Shown here piece by piece: positions 1 to 8,982 of a stretch of DNA of 64,000 nucleotides. Every line of letters starts with the position of its first letter. The first letter of the stretch is position 1. The position numbers and the translations under genes were made by a program. Source of the DNA: CAMCTV01 sp964420985 (GTDB lineage: Bacteria > Bacteroidota > Bacteroidia > Flavobacteriales_D > Sanyastnellaceae); the NCBI GenBank assembly GCA_964420985.1, contig CAYQUT010000002.1, positions 1 through 64,000 on the forward strand, given 5' to 3'. The notes under the pieces are model-generated. The model did not search any database. It saw nothing but the letters and a program-made list of their open reading frames with translations, and had not been told where the DNA came from.

Positions 1-1075
1 TCTTCCCCCACCAAAAAAGTCCATTGGCGCTAAGGAAGGTGGTTAAAAAGACAACGGCCAAACTGATGTTGGGCGTGTTGGGGGGCATCATGAAGGTGAT
101 GCCAATGATCGTTAGCGTGAAACCGTACAGAATAAAACAAACTTTTTGGTGGGAAAAACCCATGGATAAAAGCTTGTGGTGAATGTGGTTTTTGTCCGCC
201 TTAAAGGGGGATGTTCCCTTCGAAATTCTAACTGTAAACGCCCGCAGTGTATCCATTAAGGGATAACACAAGATGGCCATGGCCAAAACAGGCTTGGACA
301 CATTGGCCGCAAAGCCATACATTCTATTGGGCGGAAACTCAATCAATTTCATCGCCAACACATACAAAACCATTCCGAGAATGAGGGATCCAGAATCACC
401 CATGAAAATTTTGGCTGGCTGAAAATTGAAAAACAAAAATCCAATCAATGATCCGGCTAAACTAAATGCCAATAACGATAAGGGCAAATCACCAGTGCTG
501 TAAAACCAAATGCCAAAGGTGGAAGCCGCAATAAATCCAATTCCTCCGGCCAATCCATCCACGCCATCAATCAAATTGATGGAGTTCACAATGACAATGT
601 AGGTGAACAAACTCACAACCAAACTTACCCAATAGGGGAGGTCGCCAATGGAAAAAAGTCCCCAGAAGCTCGTGATGCGGATGTCTGCCATATAAACCAA
701 GATGATTCCGACCAGAAAATGAACGTACAATTTCTTATTGGGGGCAACACCGATGATGTCGTCTTTAAGGCCCAAGAAGAAAAGCACAAACATCGAGGCC
801 ACCAAGTATTTGAACTCATTGAGCGCAGACAGAGGATCATAGTTGTTTCCCATCATCCACTGATCCTTGGAGGGAAACATCAGACAGTAAGCAAACAAAG
901 TTCCTGCAAAAATCATGATACCACCAATCGTAGGAATACTGCGATTGTGCAGTTTCCTCTGGTCACCTGGCTCATCTACCAGATGTTTCAGCTTGGCTAC
1001 TTTGATGAGTGATGGCATAGCTATCATCACCAAGAGCAAGGCTGTTAAGAAAGCCAATGCTAAATCAACGATCAA
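1..1075 (-). CDS. Undecaprenyl-phosphate sugar-1-phosphate transferase, WecA/TagO/MraY family (partial, C-terminus beyond left edge)
   Basis: This integral membrane enzyme would start lipid-linked glycan assembly by moving a HexNAc-1-phosphate from a UDP-sugar to undecaprenyl phosphate. I translated 358 residues. They contain KLHN (41-44) with P-x-x-GG after it, the metal-binding DD at 105-106 in a membrane loop, NSINLIDGVDGLAGG (164-178), GDSGS (226-230) and HIHHK (297-301), which are the signature loops of the family. Hydrophobic segments alternate throughout. The frame closes at a stop just upstream of a TTG at 1075, the first usable start; no ATG fits without losing the first helix. The gene lies 38 bp downstream of the Wzi/RemB-like gene, at the end of a polysaccharide cluster. 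Choosing between WecA, TagO and another member of the family needs substrate data. Confidence 0.88.
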   Translation of the reverse strand, partial: MIVDLALAFLTALLLVMIAMPSLIKVAKLKHLVDEPGDQRKLHNRSIPTIGGIMIFAGTLFAYCLMFPSKDQWMMGNNYDPLSALNEFKYLVASMFVLFFLGLKDDIIGVAPNKKLYVHFLVGIILVYMADIRITSFWGLFSIGDLPYWVSLVVSLFTYIVIVNSINLIDGVDGLAGGIGFIAASTFGIWFYSTGDLPLSLLAFSLAGSLIGFLFFNFQPAKIFMGDSGSLILGMVLYVLAMKLIEFPPNRMYGFAANVSKPVLAMAILCYPLMDTLRAFTVRISKGTSPFKADKNHIHHKLLSMGFSHQKVCFILYGFTLTIIGITFMMPPNTPNISLAVVFLTTFLSANGLFWWGK

Positions 1076-1113
1076 GGTTTTCGGTTTTGGTTAGGTGAAG
1101 ATACACCGATTTT

Positions 1114-2682
1114 TTAAAAATCGAAAGCCCTGTAGCAAATGTCACTGGTTATTTTGAAGGTAACAATTTGTCCAGTGGTATTGGATTTATAGGTATTGTC
1201 TAAAGATGTTTTTAATTCATCCACTTGGGTTACACCCAACCATAAGCAAAGATGGGTATGTGGTTGTACCAAGTAACCAATTTCGCTTTGGAAGTATTGG
1301 AAATCTCTTTTGCCCATTTTCTGGCCATATTCCAACGCGTATGGATTGGCAGTGCTTCCTATATCTTGTTGTATCCAATGATAACATCCCTGCAACAAAA
1401 AGCGCTTCCATCGGTAATGACCTCTGATTAACCATTCCGTTAATGCTGATCCTGACGCGTGTCCCAGGGGTTGATTTTGCTGCGTGAGTGACAGGAGGTT
1501 TACATTTTGCGAATAGAAATAGGCACCCACTTGATTGTACTCCACACGCAAATCCAAGTTCTTCATTCCAATGTCAGTAAACAACGCTCCAAATTGCAAT
1601 GCATCATTGCCCATCCCTTTCATAACCCAACCATACTGTCCATACAATGTCGTGTTGCGATTGGCATTCCATTTTAAGTTGGCGCCATACATGACGGTTG
1701 CATTGCTGTCTTTTAACGCCATCCATCCTCGGGCGCCGATGACAGGAACATAGGCGTGCACTTCAGGGGCTACAACCCCTTGTGGTGTCCATCGCGCAGA
1801 AACAACGGTTTCCATCAGAGAAAGCTCTAATTTTTCCGTGGGTATATAAGACAAATAATTCCAAGTGATTAATTTCCTTTTGAACAAACTTTCCCCCGTG
1901 CTTCCCAATGGAATACGGGATTGTTCTTGTCCAATGCCCCCTGTTGTTTTATACTGAAAATGTTGATTTTGCAATCCCAATTGAACCAGGGGCATATTCA
2001 TTGAGGCATCGGACAGAATCAGTGAACGATACCCATTGCCAAAAAATTGTTTGCCATACATCAGCCCTAAATTCCACCATGATTGAGATCCGATGAACAA
2101 TGAACTGGTAGAGATTCCATAGTCATACCCGTACTTCTTGAATTCTTTGTGGCGTCCCATGCCCGGTATGACACCTGTTGAGTCAGCCCAAATGCTTTGG
2201 TAGTAAGGCAGCACACTTTGGCTTTCGAGAAATATGGTTTGAAATTCTACTCCATTGCCAATCTTTCCCTGCACGATGGCTCCGCGACCATTGTTGTACA
2301 TCCGTCCACGGGTGTTGTTGAAAGTTTCATTTTTCAAATCATGATAGACTTCTAACTGGAGCAGTGGATCAATCGTAATGGTGTATTCTGGCTTTTTGAA
2401 TTCAATCAAATGATCCCGAAATACCAATCGTGACAACATGGAATAATACTTCACAGAGTCCTTGACCTCACCAGTTATGTTTTTAAAATTGACCGTAGAT
2501 TTCAGTTGTGGTTTGTATGAGGTAAATGCGGCCTTCCCCTTGTAATGTTCTACACGTTCCAATTCTCTGTTCCAATAATCACCAATGGGAATAATCTGCG
2601 CACCCATTTCAATTGTTATAAAAAACAACATTAGAAATGACAGGATGATGGTAACAGTTAATCGGGATTGGGGCTTTTTCAT
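1114..2682 (-). CDS. Wzi/RemB-like outer-membrane beta-barrel protein
   Basis: The 522-residue protein starts with a clear signal peptide (KKPQSR, a hydrophobic stretch, then GAQ). The mature part has alternating hydrophobic residues, many aromatics and a C-terminal phenylalanine, as expected for a barrel inserted by the BAM complex. The central FFGNGYRSLILSD stretch resembles the capsule-assembly Wzi family and the gliding-associated protein RemB of flavobacteria, which I recall as related; this is recognition, not a search. A longer frame reaches 2787, but the ATG at 2682 precedes the signal peptide and sits 4 bp after the fucose synthase stop. Its place among polysaccharide genes suggests a role in exporting or anchoring surface glycan. 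Confidence 0.7.
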   Translation of the reverse strand: MKKPQSRLTVTIILSFLMLFFITIEMGAQIIPIGDYWNRELERVEHYKGKAAFTSYKPQLKSTVNFKNITGEVKDSVKYYSMLSRLVFRDHLIEFKKPEYTITIDPLLQLEVYHDLKNETFNNTRGRMYNNGRGAIVQGKIGNGVEFQTIFLESQSVLPYYQSIWADSTGVIPGMGRHKEFKKYGYDYGISTSSLFIGSQSWWNLGLMYGKQFFGNGYRSLILSDASMNMPLVQLGLQNQHFQYKTTGGIGQEQSRIPLGSTGESLFKRKLITWNYLSYIPTEKLELSLMETVVSARWTPQGVVAPEVHAYVPVIGARGWMALKDSNATVMYGANLKWNANRNTTLYGQYGWVMKGMGNDALQFGALFTDIGMKNLDLRVEYNQVGAYFYSQNVNLLSLTQQNQPLGHASGSALTEWLIRGHYRWKRFLLQGCYHWIQQDIGSTANPYALEYGQKMGKRDFQYFQSEIGYLVQPHTHLCLWLGVTQVDELKTSLDNTYKSNTTGQIVTFKITSDICYRAFDF

Positions 2683-2686
2683 TGAT

Positions 2687-3619
2687 TTACAGAATAGATC
2701 GTTGCTGGTATTCTCGATAAACATTGGCGATGCCTTGTTCGAGATTAATTTTAGGTGACCATCCCATCCCTTTGATTTTGGAAACATCCATTAGTTTTCT
2801 TGGTGTTCCGTCTGGTTTGTCGGTATTCCAGATGAGGTCTCCTTGATATCCAACAATGGATTGAATCATCTCGGCCAATGATTTGATGCTTAGATCCTCA
2901 CCACAACCAACGTTTACGAAATCTTTTTCGTTGTAGTGTTGCATTAAAAAATAACAAGCTTCGGCCAGGTCATCTACATGTAAAAACTCACGCAAGGGAC
3001 TTCCTGTTCCCCATACCTCAACTGTAGGAGATTGTTGCATTTTTGCGTCGTGGAATTTTCGGATCAATGCCGGCAACACATGTGAGTTTTGCAAGTCATA
3101 ATTATCATTGGGTCCATATAAATTGGTGGGCATAGCAGAGATGAAATTACAGCCGTACTGGTCGCGGTATGCTTCACACATTTTAATCCCTGCTATTTTT
3201 GCAATGGCATAAGGTTCATTGGTATATTCCAATGTCCCGGTTAAAAGACTTTCTTCTTTTAAGGGTTGAGGTGCCAATTTGGGGTAGATACAGGATGATC
3301 CCAAGAAAAGTAATTTTTCTACCTTGTGCACATGTGATGCGTGAATGACATTGCTTTCAATCATCAAATTGCGATACAAGAAGTCAGCACGGAAAGTATT
3401 ATTGGCGTGGATACCGCCTACTTTGGCAGCGGCCAAGAAAACGTAGTGTGGTTGCTCCTTTTCGAAAAATTGGTTCACAGCTTGTTGATCCGTCAAATCC
3501 AATTCTTTGGAAGTTCTGGTAATGATTTGCGAATACCCTTCTTGTTGTAATTTACGACAAATGGCAGAGCCAACCATGCCTCGGTGTCCTGCAACAAATA
3601 TTTTATCTTGTCTGTTCAT
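2687..3619 (-). CDS. fcl: GDP-L-fucose synthase
   Basis: This NADPH-dependent epimerase/reductase converts GDP-4-keto-6-deoxymannose to GDP-L-fucose in the cytoplasm. At 310 residues it is full length. The nucleotide-binding motif GHRGMVGSAI is at 11-20, the catalytic serine lies in the GSSC segment near residue 108, and the YxxxK pair is Y137/K141. The ATG directly follows the stop codon of the upstream permease with no spacer, so the two are probably translationally coupled. No GDP-mannose dehydratase gene is in view, so the substrate must be made elsewhere. Fucose from this pathway probably feeds the cell-surface polysaccharide suggested by the neighbouring genes. Confidence 0.93.
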   Translation of the reverse strand: MNRQDKIFVAGHRGMVGSAICRKLQQEGYSQIITRTSKELDLTDQQAVNQFFEKEQPHYVFLAAAKVGGIHANNTFRADFLYRNLMIESNVIHASHVHKVEKLLFLGSSCIYPKLAPQPLKEESLLTGTLEYTNEPYAIAKIAGIKMCEAYRDQYGCNFISAMPTNLYGPNDNYDLQNSHVLPALIRKFHDAKMQQSPTVEVWGTGSPLREFLHVDDLAEACYFLMQHYNEKDFVNVGCGEDLSIKSLAEMIQSIVGYQGDLIWNTDKPDGTPRKLMDVSKIKGMGWSPKINLEQGIANVYREYQQRSIL

Positions 3620-4546
3620 TTAAATCTTTTTAATGTCTAATGCTGATCGCAAACCATTGCCCACATAACTCAATGCCAAAACGGTAAGCATGATGCATAT
3701 ACCAGGCGCCAGGGCCAAATGGGCATGTTGTGTTGGAATCATCGCGTAATTTTCTCTGATCATATTGCCCCAACTGGGAGCAGGAATTTGAACGCCCAAA
3801 CCCAAAAAGCTCATTCCACTTTCGATGAGAATGGCGCTTGAAAAATTGGCTGCTGAAATAACAATTAAAATAGGCCACAATTGAGGCAACATTTCACGAA
3901 ACATAATGCGCCAATCATTCATCCCCATCGATCTTGCCGCTTCAATGTATTCCTTTTCGCGGATGCTCAGAATTTGTCCCCGAACGATGCGCGCTACTTC
4001 CACCCACATGGTGAGACCAATAGCAATAAAGACTTTCCAAAATCCCACTCCAAAGGCCAAGATAAAGGCCATTACAACAAGCAAATTGGGGATTGACCAA
4101 ATGACATTAATGATCCAAGACAGAACGACATCCACCCAACCTCTGTAATATCCAGCCAACAGACCTACAATAACGCCAACCAACAATGAAATGGCTACGG
4201 AAATAAATCCTACCGTGAGACTGATGTACGTTCCTGCCATGAGACGAGAGACAATATCTCGGCCCAATCTGTCTGTTCCCAACAGAAAAAATCTGTGCTC
4301 TGATTGACCGTCTACATTTCTATTGCCCCTAAAATCCAAATCAAAATGAACTGTACTGAGTGGGGGCAATTTGGCCCATTGTATTTGTTGGTCGTTGGCG
4401 TTTTCACTTCCGTCAGGACGAATGGAGGCGCCCAATAGACTGATAAGAAATAGCGTTGCAATAAAATACAATCCGGCAAGAGCCCATTTGTCTTGGGCAA
4501 ATTTGCGCCAAAAGTGGATCAATGCTGAATCGGTCGTCCTTTCCAT
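3620..4546 (-). CDS. ABC transporter permease, DppC/OppC family
   Basis: This is an inner-membrane permease of the dipeptide/oligopeptide type: a first transmembrane helix, a periplasmic loop with the typical LGTDRLGRDI segment, then five more helices. The cytoplasmic EAA loop (EYIEAARSMG) that contacts the ATPase is intact. The protein has 308 residues from the ATG at 4546; a longer frame to 4591 adds an atypical N-terminus. The first 28 bp overlap the end of the upstream glycosyltransferase gene. The partner permease, ATPases and binding protein are not in the window, so this subunit is separated from the rest of its transporter. Substrate unknown. Confidence 0.85.
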   Translation of the reverse strand: MERTTDSALIHFWRKFAQDKWALAGLYFIATLFLISLLGASIRPDGSENANDQQIQWAKLPPLSTVHFDLDFRGNRNVDGQSEHRFFLLGTDRLGRDIVSRLMAGTYISLTVGFISVAISLLVGVIVGLLAGYYRGWVDVVLSWIINVIWSIPNLLVVMAFILAFGVGFWKVFIAIGLTMWVEVARIVRGQILSIREKEYIEAARSMGMNDWRIMFREMLPQLWPILIVISAANFSSAILIESGMSFLGLGVQIPAPSWGNMIRENYAMIPTQHAHLALAPGICIMLTVLALSYVGNGLRSALDIKKI

Positions 4547-5613
4547 TTCTGTTTTAAAAATAATACGGACAATCCAACAATGAGCACCCACAATGGATAG
4601 ATTATCAAGAAGAAGAGGGTGATAAATGACGATTTGTTTTTAATGGTATGAAATACGACCCATTCTATCCCTAATTTCAGGGCAATGAATCCTGAATAAA
4701 CTAAAGATGCTGATTGGAAAGGCTCAAATAGGAGTTGCCAGTAGGCGCAGAGCGCAAGTGTATTGCTAATCGCTGTGGAAAAGGCCAATAATTTCATATC
4801 GGGGATGTTAAGCGCCTTTGATTTTCCTGCCCATCGGATACGTTGTGCCAATAAGTCTTTCCAGTTGCTAAGTGGGGTGATCGAAATGGTATCTTGGGGT
4901 ATTTCAGCCCAACCAATTTTCCAATTGTTTTTCCGAAAGGCGGCCAAAAGAAATTGGTCATCTCCACTGCTAATGTGTTGATGCGATGCATAACCATTCA
5001 CGGCATTGAAATATTTCTTTTGGAAGGCAAGGTGAGCACCATTGCTGAATTGGGTTCGTTGTCTTAAAATGCTACCTTTGGTTAATGCTTGGAAAAATAA
5101 AAACTCCAATTGTTGAAACACTTCAATCCATTTTCCACCCGCTCTCATGAAAATAGGGAAGACAATCATGGCACATTCTGGGTTAAATTGATCTTGAATA
5201 TTCCTCCACCAAAAAGGCGATAATTCAATGTCGGCATCCAATGTCAGAATCCAGTGTTCGTCTGGAATATGGGCAATGGCAGTATGAAGCGCCTTTTTTT
5301 TTCCCTCACCCAGATTATGAAGCAATTCGTGGTGCATGGTGCGGTGCTGGGACAACCATTCCCCTCCACCATCCTCACTGTGATCATTGATCCAATAAAC
5401 CTTAATATCTTCTGGTAATTGCTGGAGAGATGCCAATAGTTTTGGCAAATGCTGTCGTTCATTCCTGAATGGGATAACAACACTTAGTTTGTTTTTTTGC
5501 AAGGGATGACGGGTGATTGAATTGGATCTTTTGCTGCTGTACCACCACAATTGCAGGGCATACAGGCATTGTAGAGCACCAAAGAAGCAAAATGTCACTA
5601 CTTTTATCACCAT
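4519..5613 (-). CDS. Membrane-associated family 2 glycosyltransferase
   Basis: The 364-residue enzyme has an N-terminal membrane helix, a GT-A catalytic domain beginning SVVIPFRNE, a DxD-like LTLDADIEL segment, a late SSGDDQ acid motif and an RIRWAGK motif matching the (Q/R)xxRW signature of processive enzymes. Two or three C-terminal hydrophobic segments follow. A TTG lies at 5619, but the ATG at 5613 is preferred. It would add sugars to a glycan or lipid on the cytoplasmic face; donor and acceptor are unknown. It is the first gene of the leftward cluster. Its start codon is only 14 bp from the divergent ruvC start, so its promoter must lie within ruvC. Confidence 0.82.
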   Translation of the reverse strand: MVIKVVTFCFFGALQCLYALQLWWYSSKRSNSITRHPLQKNKLSVVIPFRNERQHLPKLLASLQQLPEDIKVYWINDHSEDGGGEWLSQHRTMHHELLHNLGEGKKKALHTAIAHIPDEHWILTLDADIELSPFWWRNIQDQFNPECAMIVFPIFMRAGGKWIEVFQQLEFLFFQALTKGSILRQRTQFSNGAHLAFQKKYFNAVNGYASHQHISSGDDQFLLAAFRKNNWKIGWAEIPQDTISITPLSNWKDLLAQRIRWAGKSKALNIPDMKLLAFSTAISNTLALCAYWQLLFEPFQSASLVYSGFIALKLGIEWVVFHTIKNKSSFITLFFLIIYPLWVLIVGLSVLFLKQKWKGRPIQH

Positions 5614-5627
5614 AACCAAATCAATCT

Positions 5628-6194
5628 TTGCAAAAGGAACGCATCATATTGGGCATTGATCCCGGAACCGCCATTTTGGGTTACGGAATAATTGAAGTCA
5701 AAGGTAAACAAATGAAGTTGTTGGCTTTGGGTGTTGTGCGCTTAGACAAGATTGATGATCATGCGTTGAAACTTCAAAAGATTTTTGAGCGTTGCGTTGA
5801 GCTCATTGACGGTTTTCATCCTGATGAATTGGCCATTGAAGCTCCTTTCTTTGGAAAGAACGTTCAGTCAATGCTAAAACTGGGAAGAGCACAGGGGGTA
5901 GCCATAGCTGCTGCCTTGAGCAGACAGTTGAGTGTCGCTGAGTATGCGCCCAGAAAAATCAAACAGAGCATAACGGGAAATGGAAATGCAAGTAAGGAAC
6001 AAGTGGCAGCCATGATTCAGCGTTTATTGAAAATAGAGGACTCCCAAATGCCAGAAAAGATGGATGCTACAGATGGCTTGGCTGCAGCAGTCTGTCATTT
6101 TTATCAAACTTCCAATCCCATTTTGGGCACCAAGTCCAATTCTTGGAAATCTTTTTTGGCCAACAATCCCGATAGAATTGTTGGTAAGAAATAG
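5628..6194 (+). CDS. ruvC: Holliday junction resolvase RuvC
   Basis: This endonuclease cuts Holliday junctions after RuvAB branch migration. The 188-residue protein keeps the RNase H-like acidic residues: D11 in GIDPGT, E71 in IEAPFFGKN, and D146/D149 in the DATDGLAAA helix. The TTG at 5628 is the first start codon after an in-frame stop, and it gives the MQKERIILGIDPG N-terminus expected for the family, so the rare start looks genuine. The gene stands alone on the plus strand, diverges from the glycosyltransferase and converges on the secreted protein gene ending at 6195 with no gap. ruvA and ruvB are not in view. Confidence 0.95.
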   Translation: MQKERIILGIDPGTAILGYGIIEVKGKQMKLLALGVVRLDKIDDHALKLQKIFERCVELIDGFHPDELAIEAPFFGKNVQSMLKLGRAQGVAIAAALSRQLSVAEYAPRKIKQSITGNGNASKEQVAAMIQRLLKIEDSQMPEKMDATDGLAAAVCHFYQTSNPILGTKSNSWKSFLANNPDRIVGKK

Positions 6195-7754
6195 TTACTC
6201 GATAATTAATTTCTCGGTATGGGTATAATCGTTGGATTTGACTTGTATGAAATAGACTCCCGGACTCAAGTCTGTTAAATCAATGGAGCCAGACTCCATA
6301 CCTCCTGAAATCATTTGTTGTTCTTTTTTACAAACTCTACCGTTCATGTCAAGAATTGAAAAATGGGCTTTTCGGTATTGAGGACCAATGCAATTCCATT
6401 GTATTTTATCTTGAGTGGGATTGGGAAAAAATTGCCACAATTGAGGAGTTGGCTGAGTATTGGAGACTGAAGTATTGGGGTTGATAACAATGTCCTCGTC
6501 ACCGGGCATCCAATAGGAATACAGATAAAAAATAACCATCATTTCATCGGTTGTTTCTTCTCCTGCCGTTACCAATTGAGGTGGATTAACGGGTTGATTG
6601 GGGTTATTGATGGTGTTGTCATAAGTGGCAACAGCTTTTAGTTGTGATTGAGCAGGCAAACGGACCAGTTGGGGGTAGTCATACCCCAATTGCCAATCAA
6701 AATCCCAATTGGGAATATCAATGAGTGGAATGGAATCATTTCCATTCACACAAAAACTTTTGATGCTTTTTCCAATGAGGTGCATGTGCGGAGAAATCCC
6801 GATCAATGAAATATTGATGGGTACATTGTAAGTAGCGTGAAAGGTCCTTTCCACATTGGCAGGAATGATGAGTGCAGCCTCATCCAATGTATAAGGGTCA
6901 TGGGTGATAACAGGATTGTACCATACTTCACGCGGGCTAGAGCTGGAAGAGTGTTTAATGTTTAATGTTGTTTCATCTTGCTGTCCAACAGAACCTGCCG
7001 GGTAATGCATTTCAATGAGGTAGTATCCATTGGCCTCTGCGCGTATCCCAAAGCCTTGGGGTAAATTTTGTGGCCCTTTCCCAGGCACCCAAGCGCCTAT
7101 GTAATGCGCAGCTGCAGGCAGTCCACCACCAGTGCCATTGGTGAGGAATCCCGGTTCTGTGTCTGCTGCATCCAGTGAAAGACATTCATTGGTGGGGTCG
7201 TAATAAATGACAACATGGTGAACAATTTCACTGTTTCCTGGAATAATCTCAATACCATCAATAAATTGATCGACGGAATAATTAGAAGGAACAACAAAGG
7301 TTCTGTAGTAGTCATGGGTAACCGCTTGACTAGTGTTCAATGGGGTGGTTCCCGTGAAATCAACTTGCTGAAGTTGCGTTTGATTGTTGTAAACGGGTGG
7401 AGTAGGGGCTAGTGAAAGATTTCCGCTTGGTGTTCCATTCATTACCCAGTTTTCTATGGTGCTTTTTTCTGTGTCGGTTAATACATTTTCATTCAAAAAG
7501 TGCCGATAATTGGGGTTGGCCGGCCATGGTGGCATGTATCCATCCATAATCGCCCCCAGAATGGAAGCAGAGTTGCCAGCCGCCTCATCGTATGTCATGA
7601 AGCTGGATGGACCTATTCCACCGGGATGATGGCATTTGGTGCAATGGTCAAATAAAATCGGAGCCACGTTCTCAGCCCAATTCATTTGGGCATTCATCAA
7701 TGATGTCTGCAATACGATGATCATCAAGATGACCAAGCTATTTTTAATTTTCAT
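6195..7754 (-). CDS. Secreted T9SS cargo with CxxCH heme motif and copper-monooxygenase-like domains
   Basis: The protein (519 residues from the ATG at 7754; alternatives at 7760 and 7772) has a signal peptide ending near NAQ. A mono-heme cytochrome-like segment follows, with CTKCH at C38-H42 and the later MPPWP element typical of such domains. The middle carries histidine motifs (EIVHHVVIYY, IEMHYPAG, SPHMHLIGK) like those of copper type II ascorbate-dependent monooxygenases. A type A T9SS sorting domain ends the protein (FFPNPTQDKIQW, then a final KLIIE). I infer an extracellular redox enzyme; its substrate cannot be read from sequence. It is the last gene of the long leftward operon-like run. 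Confidence 0.75.
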   Translation of the reverse strand: MKIKNSLVILMIIVLQTSLMNAQMNWAENVAPILFDHCTKCHHPGGIGPSSFMTYDEAAGNSASILGAIMDGYMPPWPANPNYRHFLNENVLTDTEKSTIENWVMNGTPSGNLSLAPTPPVYNNQTQLQQVDFTGTTPLNTSQAVTHDYYRTFVVPSNYSVDQFIDGIEIIPGNSEIVHHVVIYYDPTNECLSLDAADTEPGFLTNGTGGGLPAAAHYIGAWVPGKGPQNLPQGFGIRAEANGYYLIEMHYPAGSVGQQDETTLNIKHSSSSSPREVWYNPVITHDPYTLDEAALIIPANVERTFHATYNVPINISLIGISPHMHLIGKSIKSFCVNGNDSIPLIDIPNWDFDWQLGYDYPQLVRLPAQSQLKAVATYDNTINNPNQPVNPPQLVTAGEETTDEMMVIFYLYSYWMPGDEDIVINPNTSVSNTQPTPQLWQFFPNPTQDKIQWNCIGPQYRKAHFSILDMNGRVCKKEQQMISGGMESGSIDLTDLSPGVYFIQVKSNDYTHTEKLIIE

Positions 7755-7792
7755 ATCCATTCTTAGAGCCATTTCTTTTCAAGAAGTTTAAT

Positions 7793-8083
7793 TTACCAAA
7801 ATAGTTTTTTGTACCACGGAATACGATTGGGTGAAGCGTGACTTTTTGATTTCTTCAAACTTTCTTTCATTCGTTTTTTGGTGGCTTTATCTTGTATTTC
7901 TTGATGATGTGTTTTTTTGGTTTCGTATTCTTCCCACTTCCTATTTTTATTTTCAGCGCTTTTCTTTGCCCCATCGGCAGGGGTAACTACGTTGTCTTGT
8001 TTGGGTGGTCTTTTCTGCGCGGTACATTGCGATGTCACCGAAATCAGAGAAATGAAAAAAAGAAATTTGAAAATGGTTTTCAT
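7793..8083 (-). CDS. Small basic exported protein of unknown function
   Basis: This 96-residue protein has a clear signal peptide (KTIFKF, a hydrophobic core, cleavage near CTAQ). A cysteine lies near the cleavage site, but a glutamine precedes it, which is a poor lipobox. The mature part is short, lysine-rich and probably helical, with many charged residues and a WYKKLFW C-terminal end. I do not recognise a named family. The start codon overlaps the stop of the upstream gene by 4 bp, which supports it as a real coupled gene. Function unknown. Confidence 0.62.
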   Translation of the reverse strand: MKTIFKFLFFISLISVTSQCTAQKRPPKQDNVVTPADGAKKSAENKNRKWEEYETKKTHHQEIQDKATKKRMKESLKKSKSHASPNRIPWYKKLFW

Positions 8084-8982
8084 CGAAATTGGTATTCGTA
8101 TTTGTGAATCGTGATGGCTTGACTGGCAATGTCTTGGTGCAAGATAGCTTTAATCATTGACGCTTGGTTATACAGCACTTCAAATTCTTCAACCAGTTGA
8201 TTGTTGATGTAGTGCTTGGCAAAAGTGACATTTCCTTTGTTATCATAGCTGAAATGGGTTTCCTCTATTTGGGCGGATTTGTTATCCAATTGGCTGGTTT
8301 TTGATACCCATCCTTTTTCATTGTATTCATAGGTTGTTGTTATTTCCCTTTGACTAACGAAATAGTTCTCGATTTCCTTTAACAGAAATCCTTGATTATT
8401 CCTAATGGTGGTATATGCACTGTAGGTTAATCCATAGTTATTGATGTTATTTCTGACAACCACATTGGGCTGAGGGAATTGGTATTCGTAAGTGGTACTC
8501 TCAACCAATATCTCTCTGCTATTTTCTCCCTGAATGTGAAGAACTTGTTTTATATCCTCTCTGATAATTTTTCCATTGCTGTCATAGGACATCAATGTCA
8601 ATGTAGTTTCTGTTTTTTTATTTTGTTCAATGCTAAAGAGTTGACCAATGTCGTTTCTGTTGAATAAAATGGAACTACTATCTTGAAAATTGACACCTTG
8701 CGTGGTCAGTATTTTTTTCTCTAAAATACCCGTAGAATTAAAGAGCATTACCTCTTTCCATTCTGTTTCGTTAATGGGGCGTCCAGGTAATTTTATCTGT
8801 TTGATGGCCGTGATAGAGGCAATTTTATTCTCCCAAATAAATGATCGGTTGAAATTGAAATTATTATCAAACGCTTTCCCTTCTTTGTTGTTAAGCATTT
8901 GCCCAAAACCAGTTGAAACAACCGCAAAACTGAAGAGGCTAATTAGGAAATATCGAGATATGAGTAAACGGGAGGATAGCAT
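8080..8982 (-). CDS. Exported protein of unknown function with YD/RHS-like text
   Basis: A signal peptide (SSRLLISRYF, hydrophobic core, FGQ) precedes about 275 residues rich in short beta-strand pairs such as YEYNEKGWVSKTSQLD and FSYDNKGNVTFAKHY. These resemble the YD-repeat style of many exported Bacteroidota proteins. The ATG at 8982 gives 300 residues and overlaps the upstream DUF255 gene by 40 bp; a longer frame to 9024 would put extra residues before the signal sequence. No sorting domain is visible, so it is probably periplasmic. I do not assign a function. Confidence 0.65.
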   Translation of the reverse strand: MLSSRLLISRYFLISLFSFAVVSTGFGQMLNNKEGKAFDNNFNFNRSFIWENKIASITAIKQIKLPGRPINETEWKEVMLFNSTGILEKKILTTQGVNFQDSSSILFNRNDIGQLFSIEQNKKTETTLTLMSYDSNGKIIREDIKQVLHIQGENSREILVESTTYEYQFPQPNVVVRNNINNYGLTYSAYTTIRNNQGFLLKEIENYFVSQREITTTYEYNEKGWVSKTSQLDNKSAQIEETHFSYDNKGNVTFAKHYINNQLVEEFEVLYNQASMIKAILHQDIASQAITIHKYEYQFR

